A DNA stretch of 64,000 nucleotides from assembly GCA_026003475.1 (NCBI GenBank), contig BPHJ01000001.1, forward strand, positions 1 through 64,000. Reading direction: 5' to 3'. The DNA is from Candidatus Kapaibacterium sp. (GTDB lineage: Bacteria; Bacteroidota; Ignavibacteria; Kapaibacteriales; NICIL-2). Made by a program: the position numbers and the translations under genes. Position 1 is the first letter of the stretch; each line of letters starts with the position of its first letter. The notes beneath the pieces are model-generated. The model did no database searches. It worked only from the letters and a program-made list of their open reading frames with translations, and was not told where the DNA came from. Positions 52,460 through 60,883 of the stretch are shown here, piece after piece.

Positions 52460-54670
52460 CTATTCTTCAAAAGCTTCGCCCAGCCGCAACCGCACACCCG
52501 CGTAGATGGTTCGCTGATCGAGCGGACCCCACACCAACGAGGCATCGAAGTACGGCGAACGGGGGAAGTCTGCTGCCAGGACAGCCCGTGACTGCAGGAT
52601 GTTGAGCAGGTTTTCCGCTCCCAGATAGAATTCCCACGGGCTATCGCTGGGACGCCAGTTGACCTGCACCGATGCACGGACATAGGATGGGAAGCGTTCC
52701 TCGAAGCGGTATGCTTCTGGGTTGTCCGCTGTCGTGGGAATGCGCCCACTGCTGTACCATACCACCGTCGGATTGATTTCCCAGGTGCGGTCTGGAGTCA
52801 GGTAGCTGAGCGTCAGCAACACTCGATGCGGCGATATCAGCGGCAGGAGCTGCAGTTGCCCACCGGTTTCTGCTCGTGTGTCCATCAGGCGGTAGGCAAC
52901 CGTCAGATCGAGCCGCTCCAGCAGCGTCGTCGTTATTTGCAGCAGCGCGCTATTGGCGTAGCCGCTCCCGGCATACACGATGGCAACCTCGCGTGCCGAT
53001 CGGTCGAAGTCGGTGACGAGCTGCCGCGAAAAGCGGGTGTGGTAAATCTCGCCATCGAATGTGACGGCGTGGTCGCCAATGAGCATTGTTGCGGTAACAC
53101 CTCCGCCGATATTGAATGCCCGTTCAGGCAAGACGGCTGAATCGAGCACGACACGGCGATTGTTGAGGAAGGCGGCGGTATTATCTGCGATCATGAACGG
53201 AACGCGAACACCCGTTCCTGCTGACATGCGCAGCGTGATCAGTTCGCTCGGTGCGTACTTGATGTGCATGCGTGGTGTTAGTTGAGCGCCAAAGAGGTTG
53301 TGCCAGTCATGTCGAATGCCAAGCGTTGCCGATAGCGATGGATCGGGCGACCAGGTTACCTCGCCGAACACTCCTGGAACGCGCTCGGTGCGTTCGCGAG
53401 TGGTTGCATCAAGGCGTTCGTACGGTGCATCGTAGAGTAGCGATGCTCCCCAAAGCAACGACACGTGCTCACCCAAGGTTGTTGCTGCGATTGCTTTTGC
53501 GAAAAGGTAGTGTTCGCGGGCTGCAATCGTGCGAAGCCCTGCTTGTGTGGAAAGTCGCTGCGAGCTGAACGCCACCTGAACACCGATCCGATCGGCGAGC
53601 GGGTGGTCGAGCTCATTGAAGGCAACTTTGAGGTAGCTGTCGAGTCGCTCTGTCGTCGTTTCGATACGGTAGGCATTGATGCCATTGCTCCATGCTCCCA
53701 TGGTTCCGCTGCGGTAGTTACCCCAGGTTGGACGCACGACGACTTGCAGCTCGCGGTTGTCGTCCTGCCAGAGCAGCCGAGCAATCCCATTGAGATTGCC
53801 AAAGAGCGGCATGTCCATGAATCCATCCCCGTTGGCATCCAGCTCGCGTTGGAACATGCGCCCATGGAGCATGACCATGGTGTGGAGATTATCGCTGGGT
53901 GCTTGTGCACTGGTAAGGTTGAGTTCGGCACGCCCGAGGTGGTTTGCAAAGGCATTCGCGAAAAATGGAACGTCCCGATGAGGCTTTTTGAATTCTACGT
54001 TGAGCTGACCGGTTATGCCCTCGTAACCGTTGAGGACAGATGCAGCACCTTTCGAGATGCTGATGCCATCGAGGAATGGTCCGGGCACATCGTCGAGCGC
54101 AAATGCGCCCGTCACACCGCGCAGCAAGGGAACAGCTTCGGTCAGCCCCACCGTGTAGATCCCGCGGAGTCCGAGCAGACGGATCGTTTTAGCACCCAAG
54201 ATGGCATCGGAAAATTGCACTTCGACCGAGGCGCTTCGCTCGAAGGATTCGGCAAGGGTGCAGCAGGCTGATTGTTCCAGTTGCCGCCGGGTGACTAATT
54301 CGGTGCGGATAGGTTCGGCTGCTGCGATCGAGGTTGCTTGGCCTTCCACCCGAACCGCACGAGCGACGTATTCGGCAGCAAGGATGTGATCGAGATGGTG
54401 GAGTGTTCGAGCGATTGCGAGCGTATCGCTGCGGTACCCGACTGCGCTCACGATGAGCGTATCGGTATCGTTACCCGATGCTGTGCGTTCGATCTGGAAG
54501 CTTCCGTCGCTGCGGGTGAGGGCGCCGCGCTGGGTGCCTTTCCAGATCAGTCGAGCACCAGCAATGGGTGCAACAGTGCCATCAGCGCCGCGCCCGCGAA
54601 TAGTGCCAACCAAGGGCTGTGTGGCAACGCCGACGGTCGCAAGGGTAAAGATCAGCAAGAGAAGTTTCAT
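52460..54670 (-). CDS. TonB-dependent receptor, probably metal-related
   Basis: This 736-residue protein has a signal peptide (MKLLLLIFTLATVGVATQ), then a carboxypeptidase-regulatory-like domain (GTIRGRGADGTVAPIAGARLIWKGTQRGALTRSDGSF). A plug follows, with LAESFERSASVEVQFSDAILGAKTIRLLGLRG and SISKGAASVLNGYEGITGQLNVEF, and then a beta-barrel. It is a gated outer-membrane importer. Upstream on the same strand are a Cys-rich secreted protein and an HMA-domain protein, a set seen around copper or other heavy-metal handling genes in Bacteroidota, so a metal ligand is likely. The 106-bp gap before it is structured (see the repeat entry). The CC pair in the plug (QSACCTLAES) is unusual. Confidence 0.88.
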   Translation of the reverse strand: MKLLLLIFTLATVGVATQPLVGTIRGRGADGTVAPIAGARLIWKGTQRGALTRSDGSFQIERTASGNDTDTLIVSAVGYRSDTLAIARTLHHLDHILAAEYVARAVRVEGQATSIAAAEPIRTELVTRRQLEQSACCTLAESFERSASVEVQFSDAILGAKTIRLLGLRGIYTVGLTEAVPLLRGVTGAFALDDVPGPFLDGISISKGAASVLNGYEGITGQLNVEFKKPHRDVPFFANAFANHLGRAELNLTSAQAPSDNLHTMVMLHGRMFQRELDANGDGFMDMPLFGNLNGIARLLWQDDNRELQVVVRPTWGNYRSGTMGAWSNGINAYRIETTTERLDSYLKVAFNELDHPLADRIGVQVAFSSQRLSTQAGLRTIAAREHYLFAKAIAATTLGEHVSLLWGASLLYDAPYERLDATTRERTERVPGVFGEVTWSPDPSLSATLGIRHDWHNLFGAQLTPRMHIKYAPSELITLRMSAGTGVRVPFMIADNTAAFLNNRRVVLDSAVLPERAFNIGGGVTATMLIGDHAVTFDGEIYHTRFSRQLVTDFDRSAREVAIVYAGSGYANSALLQITTTLLERLDLTVAYRLMDTRAETGGQLQLLPLISPHRVLLTLSYLTPDRTWEINPTVVWYSSGRIPTTADNPEAYRFEERFPSYVRASVQVNWRPSDSPWEFYLGAENLLNILQSRAVLAADFPRSPYFDASLVWGPLDQRTIYAGVRLRLGEAFEE

Positions 54671-54674
54671 GGAA

Positions 54675-54776
54675 TTGGTTCACTGCAATGGTGGTACACG
54701 AAATGTCAAATGCGGGAACGCCGCTGCCCTTACATGCAAGGGCAGCAGTAGTGAAAAAGAACCACTGCAGTGGAAC
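54675..54776. repeat. Structured intergenic region upstream of the metal-linked TonB receptor
   Basis: The region contains a perfect hairpin (GCTGCCCTT 54723-54731 with AAGGGCAGC 54738-54746, 6-nt loop) and a 12-bp palindrome CCACTGCAGTGG at 54762-54773. A related element on the other side (GGTTCACTGCAATGGTGGT at about 54677) is nearly the inverse of the sequence around the palindrome, so the ends could pair over a long range. There is no T-tract on the minus strand after the hairpin, so it is not a simple terminator. It could be a binding site or a leader structure for the receptor gene. Confidence 0.5.
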
Positions 54777-55175
54777 CTATAGGCGGAAGGTTTGGAGCAT
54801 GGGTGGGGAACAGCGCCAGAGTTGCTGCTGGTCGCTTGAAGGGGAATGCAGAGACGTTGGATTGCTCTGCACTTGGGGAACACTTGGTACCAGTGCTGCC
54901 ACCATCGGGAGGAGCACGGGCGTATCGTGATTTCGCGCAGCACCGACGGGCAAGAGCAAATACGCGTCACTGGTGCTGCAGCAGTCGCTGTGCTCGGTGA
55001 TGGTACAGGCAGAGTCGGCGTCGGTTTCGTGACCGCAACAGCATTCGACGTTCTGGTAAAGGCCGATTGCTTCAACACTGCCGCAGCAGATGTGAATGCT
55101 GAGCGCCACCCCTTCTGTCGCCAACAAGAGAGCGGTCAGCAGAATCGGACTCAGGATCGAGCGGAGCAGCGCCAT
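54777..55175 (-). CDS. Small Cys-rich secreted protein, HYC_CC_PP-like
   Basis: This 132-residue protein has an N-terminal signal or anchor (MALLRSILSPILLTALLLATEGVA), then HICCG, ECCCGHE and DCCS clusters: Cys30, 31, 45, 46, 47, 57, 65 and 66. A Pro-containing segment follows. The H-x-C / CC / PP layout resembles a family of small Bacteroidota proteins usually found near metal-transport receptors (my recollection of the HYC_CC_PP family; not checked). It probably binds metal at the envelope. It lies between the HMA protein (8 bp away) and the TonB receptor on one strand. Confidence 0.65.
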   Translation of the reverse strand: MALLRSILSPILLTALLLATEGVALSIHICCGSVEAIGLYQNVECCCGHETDADSACTITEHSDCCSTSDAYLLLPVGAARNHDTPVLLPMVAALVPSVPQVQSNPTSLHSPSSDQQQLWRCSPPMLQTFRL

Positions 55176-55183
55176 TGAGCGAA

Positions 55184-55576
55184 CTAATGATTTTGGTGGG
55201 GATCGCCGTCGCGGTAGCGGCAGCACTTGGGCAGTTTCCCGTAGGCCTGGTCGCTTGCTTTGACGTCGTCGCTATCGTAGCCCTGCTCGGCGATGATTTC
55301 TTTGATGCGCTTTTCGGTCAGAAGCGATGGATCGTAGGTGATGGTGAACTGCTTGGTCTTTTTGTCCCAGCTTGCACTTTCGACGCCCTGCATCTCTTTG
55401 AAGGGTCGCTCGATATTCTTTTTGCACTTGCCGCAATTGCCATAGACGGTGAATGTGCTGGTGACCATCGAGCGTTCGGTGGAAGGTTGCTGCTGCTGGG
55501 CACTCAGGGTGTTCACCGCAAGCAGCAGAGCCACTATCGCAGCGCTGATGCGCACTCCTGTCTGTTGGCCTGGCAT
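55184..55576 (-). CDS. Secreted HMA (heavy-metal-associated) domain protein
   Basis: This 130-residue protein has a signal peptide (MPGQQTGVRISAAIVALLLAVNTLSA). A single HMA ferredoxin-like domain (TFTVYGNCGKCKKNIERPFKEMQGV, ITYDPSLLTEKRIKEIIAEQGYD) carries the metal-binding CxxC pair Cys48 and Cys51. Such periplasmic domains bind Cu+, Hg2+ or Zn2+ and hand it on; MerP is one relative. The C-terminus has a further CC pair and a His-containing tail. It is the first gene of the HMA / Cys-rich / TonB receptor unit. The ATG at 55576 is chosen over 55603 because the signal peptide starts there. Confidence 0.88.
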   Translation of the reverse strand: MPGQQTGVRISAAIVALLLAVNTLSAQQQQPSTERSMVTSTFTVYGNCGKCKKNIERPFKEMQGVESASWDKKTKQFTITYDPSLLTEKRIKEIIAEQGYDSDDVKASDQAYGKLPKCCRYRDGDPHQNH

Positions 55577-55746
55577 GGAGATGCCCCACAATCGGATAAC
55601 CATGGCTTGTGTGCCTCGATGTTGAACATGCGATTCTGCAGTGCAGCCCGTGTTCGGGCAGATGACCGCCGTATAGTAACGAACAGGTAGTGGGTGTATT
55701 GTGCCGCGCAGAGTGTGCCGTAGGTGTGGTAAGTGCTCCGGGGCGC

Positions 55747-55754
55747 TAACTTTG
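55747..55754 (+). promoter_or_regulatory. TAnnTTTG -7 element upstream of fbp
   Basis: TAACTTTG, followed by C, matches the Bacteroidota -7 consensus and lies 52 bp before the fbp ATG. No good -33 element is seen at the usual spacing. It lies in the 230-bp divergent region 55577-55806 between the HMA gene and fbp, in which I see no gene. Confidence 0.4.
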
Positions 55755-55806
55755 CGTCGAGCACGGGCTTGGCGCCTTGGGATTCTGCTACATCGAGGAA
55801 CGCAGC

Positions 55807-56850
55807 ATGGACAGACGCTTGGTAACGATCGAACGGCACATCGCAGAGCAGCAACAGCAATTCCCCGAAGCTACGGGCGAATTTTCCCGTTTGCTCCGCG
55901 ACTTGACACTGGCGCTCCGCATCATCGCACGCGACGTGCGGCGTGCTGGATTGACGGATCTGCTGGGCTCAACCCGCGTGGTCAACATCCACGGCGAAGA
56001 AGTGCGCAAACTCGATGAACTGGCACACGATGTCATCTTCCGCGCTATGGACCATGGCGGCCACCTCTGTGTGATGGCATCCGAAGAAGCCGAAGGGCTT
56101 GTGCACATTCCCGCCAACTACCGGCGAGGGAAATACGTGATGGTTTTCGATCCGCTCGATGGCTCCTCCAACATTGATGCCAACATCACCATCGGCACCA
56201 TCTTTTCGATTTACCGCCGCTTGGATGAATCGCTCGATACACCCGGTACGGTGGAGGATATTCTCCAGCCAGGGTATCGCCAAGTCTGCGCCGGCTATGC
56301 TGTCTATGGAAGCAGTACGCAATTGGTGTACACGACGGGATTGGGCGTGGATGTATTCACCTTCGATCCAACCATTGGAGAATTCTTGCTTTCCCACCCG
56401 AAGGTTCGCATTCCACCGCGCGGCTCGATCTATAGCGTCAACGAAGGTAGCTTCGCACTCTGGGATGAGCGTCTGCAGCAGTATGTCACCTACTTGAAAA
56501 CGCCCTCGCCAGATGGAAGGCGTCCGTACTCGTTGCGCTACGTTGGCACCGCCGTTGCCGATGTGCATCGGACGCTTTTTTACGGCGGCATTTTCATGTA
56601 TCCTGCCAGTCGGAGCGCGCCACGGGGAAAGCTTCGCTTGATCTACGAAGTCAATCCACTGGCAAAAATTATCACCGAAGCCGGCGGGCGTGCATCCGAT
56701 GGCACGGGCAACATACTGGACATCACCCCAGTGGACATCCACCAGCGCACGCCGGTTTTCATGGGGAGCGCCGAAGACGTTACCGAAGTGGAACAGTTCC
56801 TGCAGGGCATTCATTCGTTCCAGCAGTGTGCTGATGTCGAGTCCGTTTAG
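55807..56850 (+). CDS. fbp: Class I fructose-1,6-bisphosphatase
   Basis: This 347-residue protein has the class I FBPase metal site: SEEAEG (Glu), VFDPLDGSSNIDANI with the WDPLDGSS-type signature, and FYGGIFMYPASRSAPRGKLRLIYEVNPLAKI near the C-terminus. It removes the 1-phosphate in gluconeogenesis and sugar-phosphate cycling. The ATG at 55807 is preferred over a TTG at 55777. The 3' end overlaps the flippase gene start (56834) by 17 bp, so the two are co-transcribed, although their functions are not obviously linked. Confidence 0.96.
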   Translation: MDRRLVTIERHIAEQQQQFPEATGEFSRLLRDLTLALRIIARDVRRAGLTDLLGSTRVVNIHGEEVRKLDELAHDVIFRAMDHGGHLCVMASEEAEGLVHIPANYRRGKYVMVFDPLDGSSNIDANITIGTIFSIYRRLDESLDTPGTVEDILQPGYRQVCAGYAVYGSSTQLVYTTGLGVDVFTFDPTIGEFLLSHPKVRIPPRGSIYSVNEGSFALWDERLQQYVTYLKTPSPDGRRPYSLRYVGTAVADVHRTLFYGGIFMYPASRSAPRGKLRLIYEVNPLAKIITEAGGRASDGTGNILDITPVDIHQRTPVFMGSAEDVTEVEQFLQGIHSFQQCADVESV

Positions 56851-58282
56851 GCAGCTTGCACGCGACTCGGTCATCTACGGCGCAAGCACGGTCGTCCAGC
56901 GCCTACTGACCTTCCTATTGACACCGCTGTACACGAACGTTCTTGCTCCTGCCGCCTTTGGCGATGTTGCGCAGCTGTATTCACTGATGGCACTGGCAAC
57001 GGTGCTGGCCACCGCTGGCTTCGACCAAGCGTTCATGCGGTATTGGGTTGAATACCATCCCCGCCAGTCGGTACTGGTAACGGCAATTGCCGGTGCTGGT
57101 GTTAGCGCAGCGGCAGTGTGTGGACTTGGGGTGCTTGCAGCGCCAGCAATTGCGCAAACCATGGCCCTGAGCAGCAGCGGCGGTGCAGCGCTGGTGGTAA
57201 TGGCAATGGGGATTGTGCTTTTCGATGCACTGGGGACTGTTCCGTTTGCCTTCCTTCGGATGGAGCGCCGGTCGGTTCTCTTCGCCTTGGTTCGCTTGGG
57301 GATTGTTGTGCTCAATGTTGCGCTCAATGTGGTGCTCGTTGCGTGGTGGCAGTGGGGCGTTAGTGGTGTGATGCGTGCGGGGTTGGCTTCGTCGCTGGTT
57401 GGGATGCTGATCGTGCTGCCCGTTGCGGCAAGCCAGATTCGTTGGCAGTGGGATCGGGTGCTGGTCGCAACGATGCTGCGCTTTGGATTGCCGACGGTAC
57501 CCGCCGCACTGGCAGCGATGGTGGTACAGGTCGCCGACCGTCCTCTGCTCGGTTGGATGAGCGGTGCAACGGCGGTGGGGATTTACAACGCCAACTATCG
57601 GCTTGCCATTCCGATGATGCTCGCGGTGTCGGTGTACGAAACAGCATGGCGCCCGCTCTACTTGCACCATGCTGGCGATCCCCGGATTGCGGAGCTGCTG
57701 GCGCGTGCCTTGCGGTATTTCCTCGGTGTGGCGGTCGCAATCTTTGCAGTGGTTACTGTGTTCGTTGGGGATATTGTAGCAATTCCGGTCGGACGCGGTC
57801 ATCTCATCGGTTCGGAGTATTGGGAAGGGCTTTCGGTTGTGCCCATTGTGATGGCTGGGTACATCGCTCTCGGACTGACAACAACAATGGCTGCCAGCAT
57901 TCAGATTGGGAAACGTACCGGACTGTTGCCATTGATTCATGGGCTTGCCGCAGCCGTCAACATCATCCTCAACCTGGTACTCATACCGCCGATGGGGTAC
58001 ATCGGAGCAGCGTGGGCAACCTTTGGTGCCTATGGAGCTGGTGCGATTGTGACGGCAGTTGTTGCACGGAGGATACTGCCGGTTCGGTATTCGTGGCGCA
58101 GCCTCGCCATGGCAGCACTGCTGTGCGGAGCCATTGGATGGGTTGGCCAGTTGTTTCCGCAGCGTGGCATGCTGGAGTGGAAGGCCGGAGCAGTCGTGCT
58201 CAGTTGGGCAGCGGCTGCAGCGTTGGCGGGATTATCGCCGCAGCAGTTCCTTCGGTTGGTGCAGGTGTTTCGGCGCTCATGA
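56834..58282 (+). CDS. Polysaccharide flippase / oligosaccharide exporter (MOP superfamily)
   Basis: This 482-residue membrane protein has about 12-14 segments and starts MSSPFRQLARDSVIYGASTVVQRLLTFLLTPLYTNVL. This N-terminus is typical of Wzx/RfbX-type exporters, in which TPLYTNVL follows TM1. The middle contains RFGLPTVPAALAAMVVQVADRPLLGWMSG, and NLVLIPPMGYIGAAWATFGAYG lies near the end. It flips lipid-linked glycans across the inner membrane. manC and rfbA elsewhere in the window supply activated sugars. It starts within fbp. Confidence 0.9.
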   Translation: MSSPFRQLARDSVIYGASTVVQRLLTFLLTPLYTNVLAPAAFGDVAQLYSLMALATVLATAGFDQAFMRYWVEYHPRQSVLVTAIAGAGVSAAAVCGLGVLAAPAIAQTMALSSSGGAALVVMAMGIVLFDALGTVPFAFLRMERRSVLFALVRLGIVVLNVALNVVLVAWWQWGVSGVMRAGLASSLVGMLIVLPVAASQIRWQWDRVLVATMLRFGLPTVPAALAAMVVQVADRPLLGWMSGATAVGIYNANYRLAIPMMLAVSVYETAWRPLYLHHAGDPRIAELLARALRYFLGVAVAIFAVVTVFVGDIVAIPVGRGHLIGSEYWEGLSVVPIVMAGYIALGLTTTMAASIQIGKRTGLLPLIHGLAAAVNIILNLVLIPPMGYIGAAWATFGAYGAGAIVTAVVARRILPVRYSWRSLAMAALLCGAIGWVGQLFPQRGMLEWKAGAVVLSWAAAAALAGLSPQQFLRLVQVFRRS

Positions 58283-58462
58283 GGGCAGTGCAGCAACGAG
58301 GCTTCGTTCCCTCTGCACACTTTACAGGAGTTCTGCCACCCGATGGCAAGCGTTTCTGCCAGAGTGCACCAATTGGCTCGGCAGAGCAGCAGTGGCACGC
58401 TTTTCCTTTGTCTCCAGGGTGAACGTTCAAACAGTATGTTTCACCATTCAATGGAGGTTCCT

Positions 58463-58915
58463 ATGACGCTGGTCAAATTCAATCCGTTCGAGGGCTTCGA
58501 CAGCCTGGTGCGCCGGATGAACGACTGGATGAGCGAAATGGAGCGCTCGCTCTCGCTTGCGTCCAACGGCGAAAGCACGGTGACCTTAGTGCCACGCGTG
58601 GACATCTCGGAAGATAACGCCAACTTCTACATCACGGCGGAACTTCCGGGCATTCCCAAGGAGCACATCAAGGTCAACATCAGCGACGAGGGAGTGCTGA
58701 CCATTAGCGGCGAAAAGAAGCAGGAAGAAAAGCAGGAAGGCAAGAACTTCTACCGCATCGAACGCCGCTATGGCATGTTCACGCGGTCGTTCACACTACC
58801 GGAGAACGTCAAGCGGGATGCGATCAACGCACGCTACGAAAACGGCGTTCTGCACCTGACGCTGCCGAAGCAAGAACCAGCACAACCGAAAGTGACCGAA
58901 GTGCCGATCTCGTAA
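58463..58915 (+). CDS. Small heat-shock protein (Hsp20 family)
   Basis: This 150-residue protein has a strong ribosome site (GGAGG at 58453-58457) before ATG. Its N-terminal arm is MTLVKFNPFEGFDSLVRRMNDWM and its alpha-crystallin domain runs from about 45 to 138. The domain includes ELPGIPKEHIKVNISDEGVLTISGEKK, RYGMFTRSFTLPENVK and ENGVLHLTLPK, with a short tail VTEVPIS. It is an ATP-independent holdase. The ORF upstream (58343 start) is out of family, so the ATG at 58463 is used. The 180-bp region before it, 58283-58462, holds no clear gene or heat-shock operator that I can identify. Confidence 0.93.
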   Translation: MTLVKFNPFEGFDSLVRRMNDWMSEMERSLSLASNGESTVTLVPRVDISEDNANFYITAELPGIPKEHIKVNISDEGVLTISGEKKQEEKQEGKNFYRIERRYGMFTRSFTLPENVKRDAINARYENGVLHLTLPKQEPAQPKVTEVPIS

Positions 58916-58950
58916 TGCGAGACGGTACGGGGGGAACTCCGGGATACGCT

Positions 58951-59000
58951 GCGGGCACGGAGAAGGCGCCAAACGTCTCTCTGTGCCCGCATGCTTTTTC
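58951..59000 (+). terminator. Rho-independent terminator after hsp20
   Basis: The stem GCGGGCACGGAGA at 58951-58963 pairs with TCTCTGTGCCCGC at 58978-58990 (13 bp with one G-T), with a 14-nt loop. A T-run (ATGCTTTTTC) follows at 58991-59000. It lies between hsp20 and the convergent asnS gene. Confidence 0.8.
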
Positions 59001-59054
59001 GACCACCGAATGGGCTGGCAACCAGCGAGCGTTCCCTTGTGATGGACGGCGATG

Positions 59055-60410
59055 CTACGGCATGATCCGATAGATCATGCGAGGGAAGGGGATGACCTCG
59101 CGAATATGCTCTGCACCGGTGATCCACTTGACGGTGCGTTCCAGCCCCAGACCAAAGCCACTATGCGGGACGCTTCCGTACTTGCGCAGGTCCAGGTACC
59201 ACTGGAAGGCATCTTCGGGCAGGTGTTCGCTGCGGATACGGTCGAGTAAACGGTCGTAGTCGTCTTCGCGCTGGGAACCACCGATGATCTCGCCCCCACC
59301 TTCAGGAGCAAGCATGTCCATTGCAAGCACAACACGAGGGTCGTTGGGGTCGCGCTTCATGTAGAACGCTTTGACCTCCGCCGGATAGCGGTGGATGATG
59401 CAGGGTTTGTCGAATTGCTCCATAATGGCTTCCTCTTGAGGCGCACCGAAATCCTCGCCCCAAGGAAAATCGTGGTATGACTCGGTGCCGTCGGGATTTT
59501 TTTTGATGAGCTTGACGCCACGCTTGCGCAGCCACTCGACGGCATCGGTGTAGCTGAGACGATAGAACGGACGCTTGACCTTTTCGAGTTTGCTGGTGTC
59601 TCGGCCCAAGACACCCAACTCCCGCTGGCAAGTTCGCAGAACAAACTGCACAATGTGTTCGACAAGGTCTTCGGCAAGGTCCATCGTGTCGTCAAGGTCG
59701 AAAAATGCCATCTCGGGTTCAACCATCCAGAACTCGGTCAGGTGGCGGCGGGTTTTGGAACGCTCGGCGCGGAAGGTCGGACCGAAGGTATAAACGCGTC
59801 CCAACGCCATGGCACTGGCTTCGGCGTAGAGCTGCCCCGATTGCGATAGGTACGCTTTCCCCAGATCGAAGTACTCGGTTTCGAACAACGTGCTGGTGCC
59901 TTCGCAGGCGTTGGGCGTCAGGATCGGCGAATCAGCCAGCACAAAACCGCTGCTATCGAAAAATTCACGGATTGCATGCACCACCGCCGCTCGCACACGG
60001 AGAATTGCCCATTGGCGCTGCGAACGGAGCCACAAATGCCGATGCTCCATTAAGAACTCGATGCCGTGCTCTTTCGGTGTGATCGGATACTGCTCGGACG
60101 GAAGGTGGTAGATCCACAAATCCTGCACGTCGAGTTCCACGCCGCCCGGTGCACGAGCATCAGCGCGGACGGTTCCCCGAACACCGAACGATGCCTCTTG
60201 AACAAGCTGACACGCGCGCGCAAAGACCTCCTCGGCAACATTGGGTTTGAACACTACGCACTGGACGATGCCGGTCCCATCACGCAGCTTGACAAATTGA
60301 ATCTTGCCCTTCTCAGTGCGATCGTAGACCCATCCACGAAGGACAACCTCCTTGCCGATAAAGTGGGATAAGTGCTCAACGTAAACGTAATCTTTGTAGC
60401 GTGACTGCAT
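59055..60410 (-). CDS. asnS: Asparagine-tRNA ligase
   Basis: This 451-residue class II synthetase has an OB-fold anticodon domain (VVLRGWVYDRTEKGKIQFVKLRDGTGIVQCVVF) and catalytic motifs: motif 2 region FGPTFRAERSKTRRHLTEFWMVEPEMAF, and motif 3 GFGLGLERTVKWITG near the end. The AsnRS-type segments SPILTPNACEGTSTLFETEYFD and SQSGQLYAEASAMALGRVYTFGP are clear. It charges tRNA-Asn directly, so this organism does not depend only on the amidation route. The ATG at 60410 fits the family start; the longer ORF to 60461 overlaps the divergent promoter region. Confidence 0.96.
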   Translation of the reverse strand: MQSRYKDYVYVEHLSHFIGKEVVLRGWVYDRTEKGKIQFVKLRDGTGIVQCVVFKPNVAEEVFARACQLVQEASFGVRGTVRADARAPGGVELDVQDLWIYHLPSEQYPITPKEHGIEFLMEHRHLWLRSQRQWAILRVRAAVVHAIREFFDSSGFVLADSPILTPNACEGTSTLFETEYFDLGKAYLSQSGQLYAEASAMALGRVYTFGPTFRAERSKTRRHLTEFWMVEPEMAFFDLDDTMDLAEDLVEHIVQFVLRTCQRELGVLGRDTSKLEKVKRPFYRLSYTDAVEWLRKRGVKLIKKNPDGTESYHDFPWGEDFGAPQEEAIMEQFDKPCIIHRYPAEVKAFYMKRDPNDPRVVLAMDMLAPEGGGEIIGGSQREDDYDRLLDRIRSEHLPEDAFQWYLDLRKYGSVPHSGFGLGLERTVKWITGAEHIREVIPFPRMIYRIMP

Positions 60411-60439
60411 CGAGTGGATTGCCGGATGTGACGAGGGCG

Positions 60440-60447
60440 CAAATTTA
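60440..60447 (-). promoter_or_regulatory. TAnnTTTG -7 element upstream of asnS
   Basis: The minus strand reads TAAATTTG followed by C, an exact TAnnTTTG match 30 bp before the asnS start. It sits back to back with the promoter of the next gene. Confidence 0.5.
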
Positions 60448-60469
60448 CACCGACCAAGCAAGCCGACAG

Positions 60470-60477
60470 TATTTTTG
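60470..60477 (+). promoter_or_regulatory. TAnnTTTG -7 element upstream of the DUF486 gene
   Basis: TATTTTTG matches TAnnTTTG, 16 bp before the ATG at 60493. A TTG start at 60475 would lie inside this element, which favours the ATG. Confidence 0.45.
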
Positions 60478-60492
60478 TTGCATCACGAATTG

Positions 60493-60882
60493 ATGCACGC
60501 AACGACGACGATGTGGCGCGCTGTGACGGCAATTCTGCTGCTTGTCATTTCGAATGCATTCATGACGATGGCCTGGTATGGACACCTCCGCTATAGCTCC
60601 ACGCTGGGTGTCGAGCGCTTTGGTACGATAGGAGTTGTTCTGGTTAGTTGGTTGATTGCGCTGTTTGAGTACGTGTTCATGATCCCTGCCAATCGGATCG
60701 GTTTTGTGGGGACAGGGGGACCGTTTACCCTGGTTGAGCTGAAGGTTATCCAAGAAGCGGTGAGTTTGACGGTGTTTACGCTGATGGCCGTGTATGTGTT
60801 CGGTTCGATGCGCCTGGCCTGGAATCATCTGGTGGGATTTCTGTTGCTCATCGGCGCGGTGTACTTTATTTTCCGGTCGTAG
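60493..60882 (+). CDS. DUF486-family small membrane protein
   Basis: This 129-residue protein has four predicted membrane segments and the DUF486 pattern: SNAFMTMAWYGHLRY, WLIALFEYVFMIPANRIGF, and ELKVIQEAVSLTVFTLMAVYVF. DUF486 proteins belong near the drug/metabolite transporter group, with no known substrate. A TTG start at 60475 would add six residues but overlaps the promoter element, so ATG at 60493 is chosen. The next gene begins one base after its stop. Confidence 0.85.
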   Translation: MHATTTMWRAVTAILLLVISNAFMTMAWYGHLRYSSTLGVERFGTIGVVLVSWLIALFEYVFMIPANRIGFVGTGGPFTLVELKVIQEAVSLTVFTLMAVYVFGSMRLAWNHLVGFLLLIGAVYFIFRS

Positions 60883-60883
60883 G

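Noticed and set aside
50638-52591. Two plus-strand ORFs of about 340-360 residues
   Set aside because: They are antisense to the PaaN-type dehydrogenase and the SDR gene; no signal or motif of their own.
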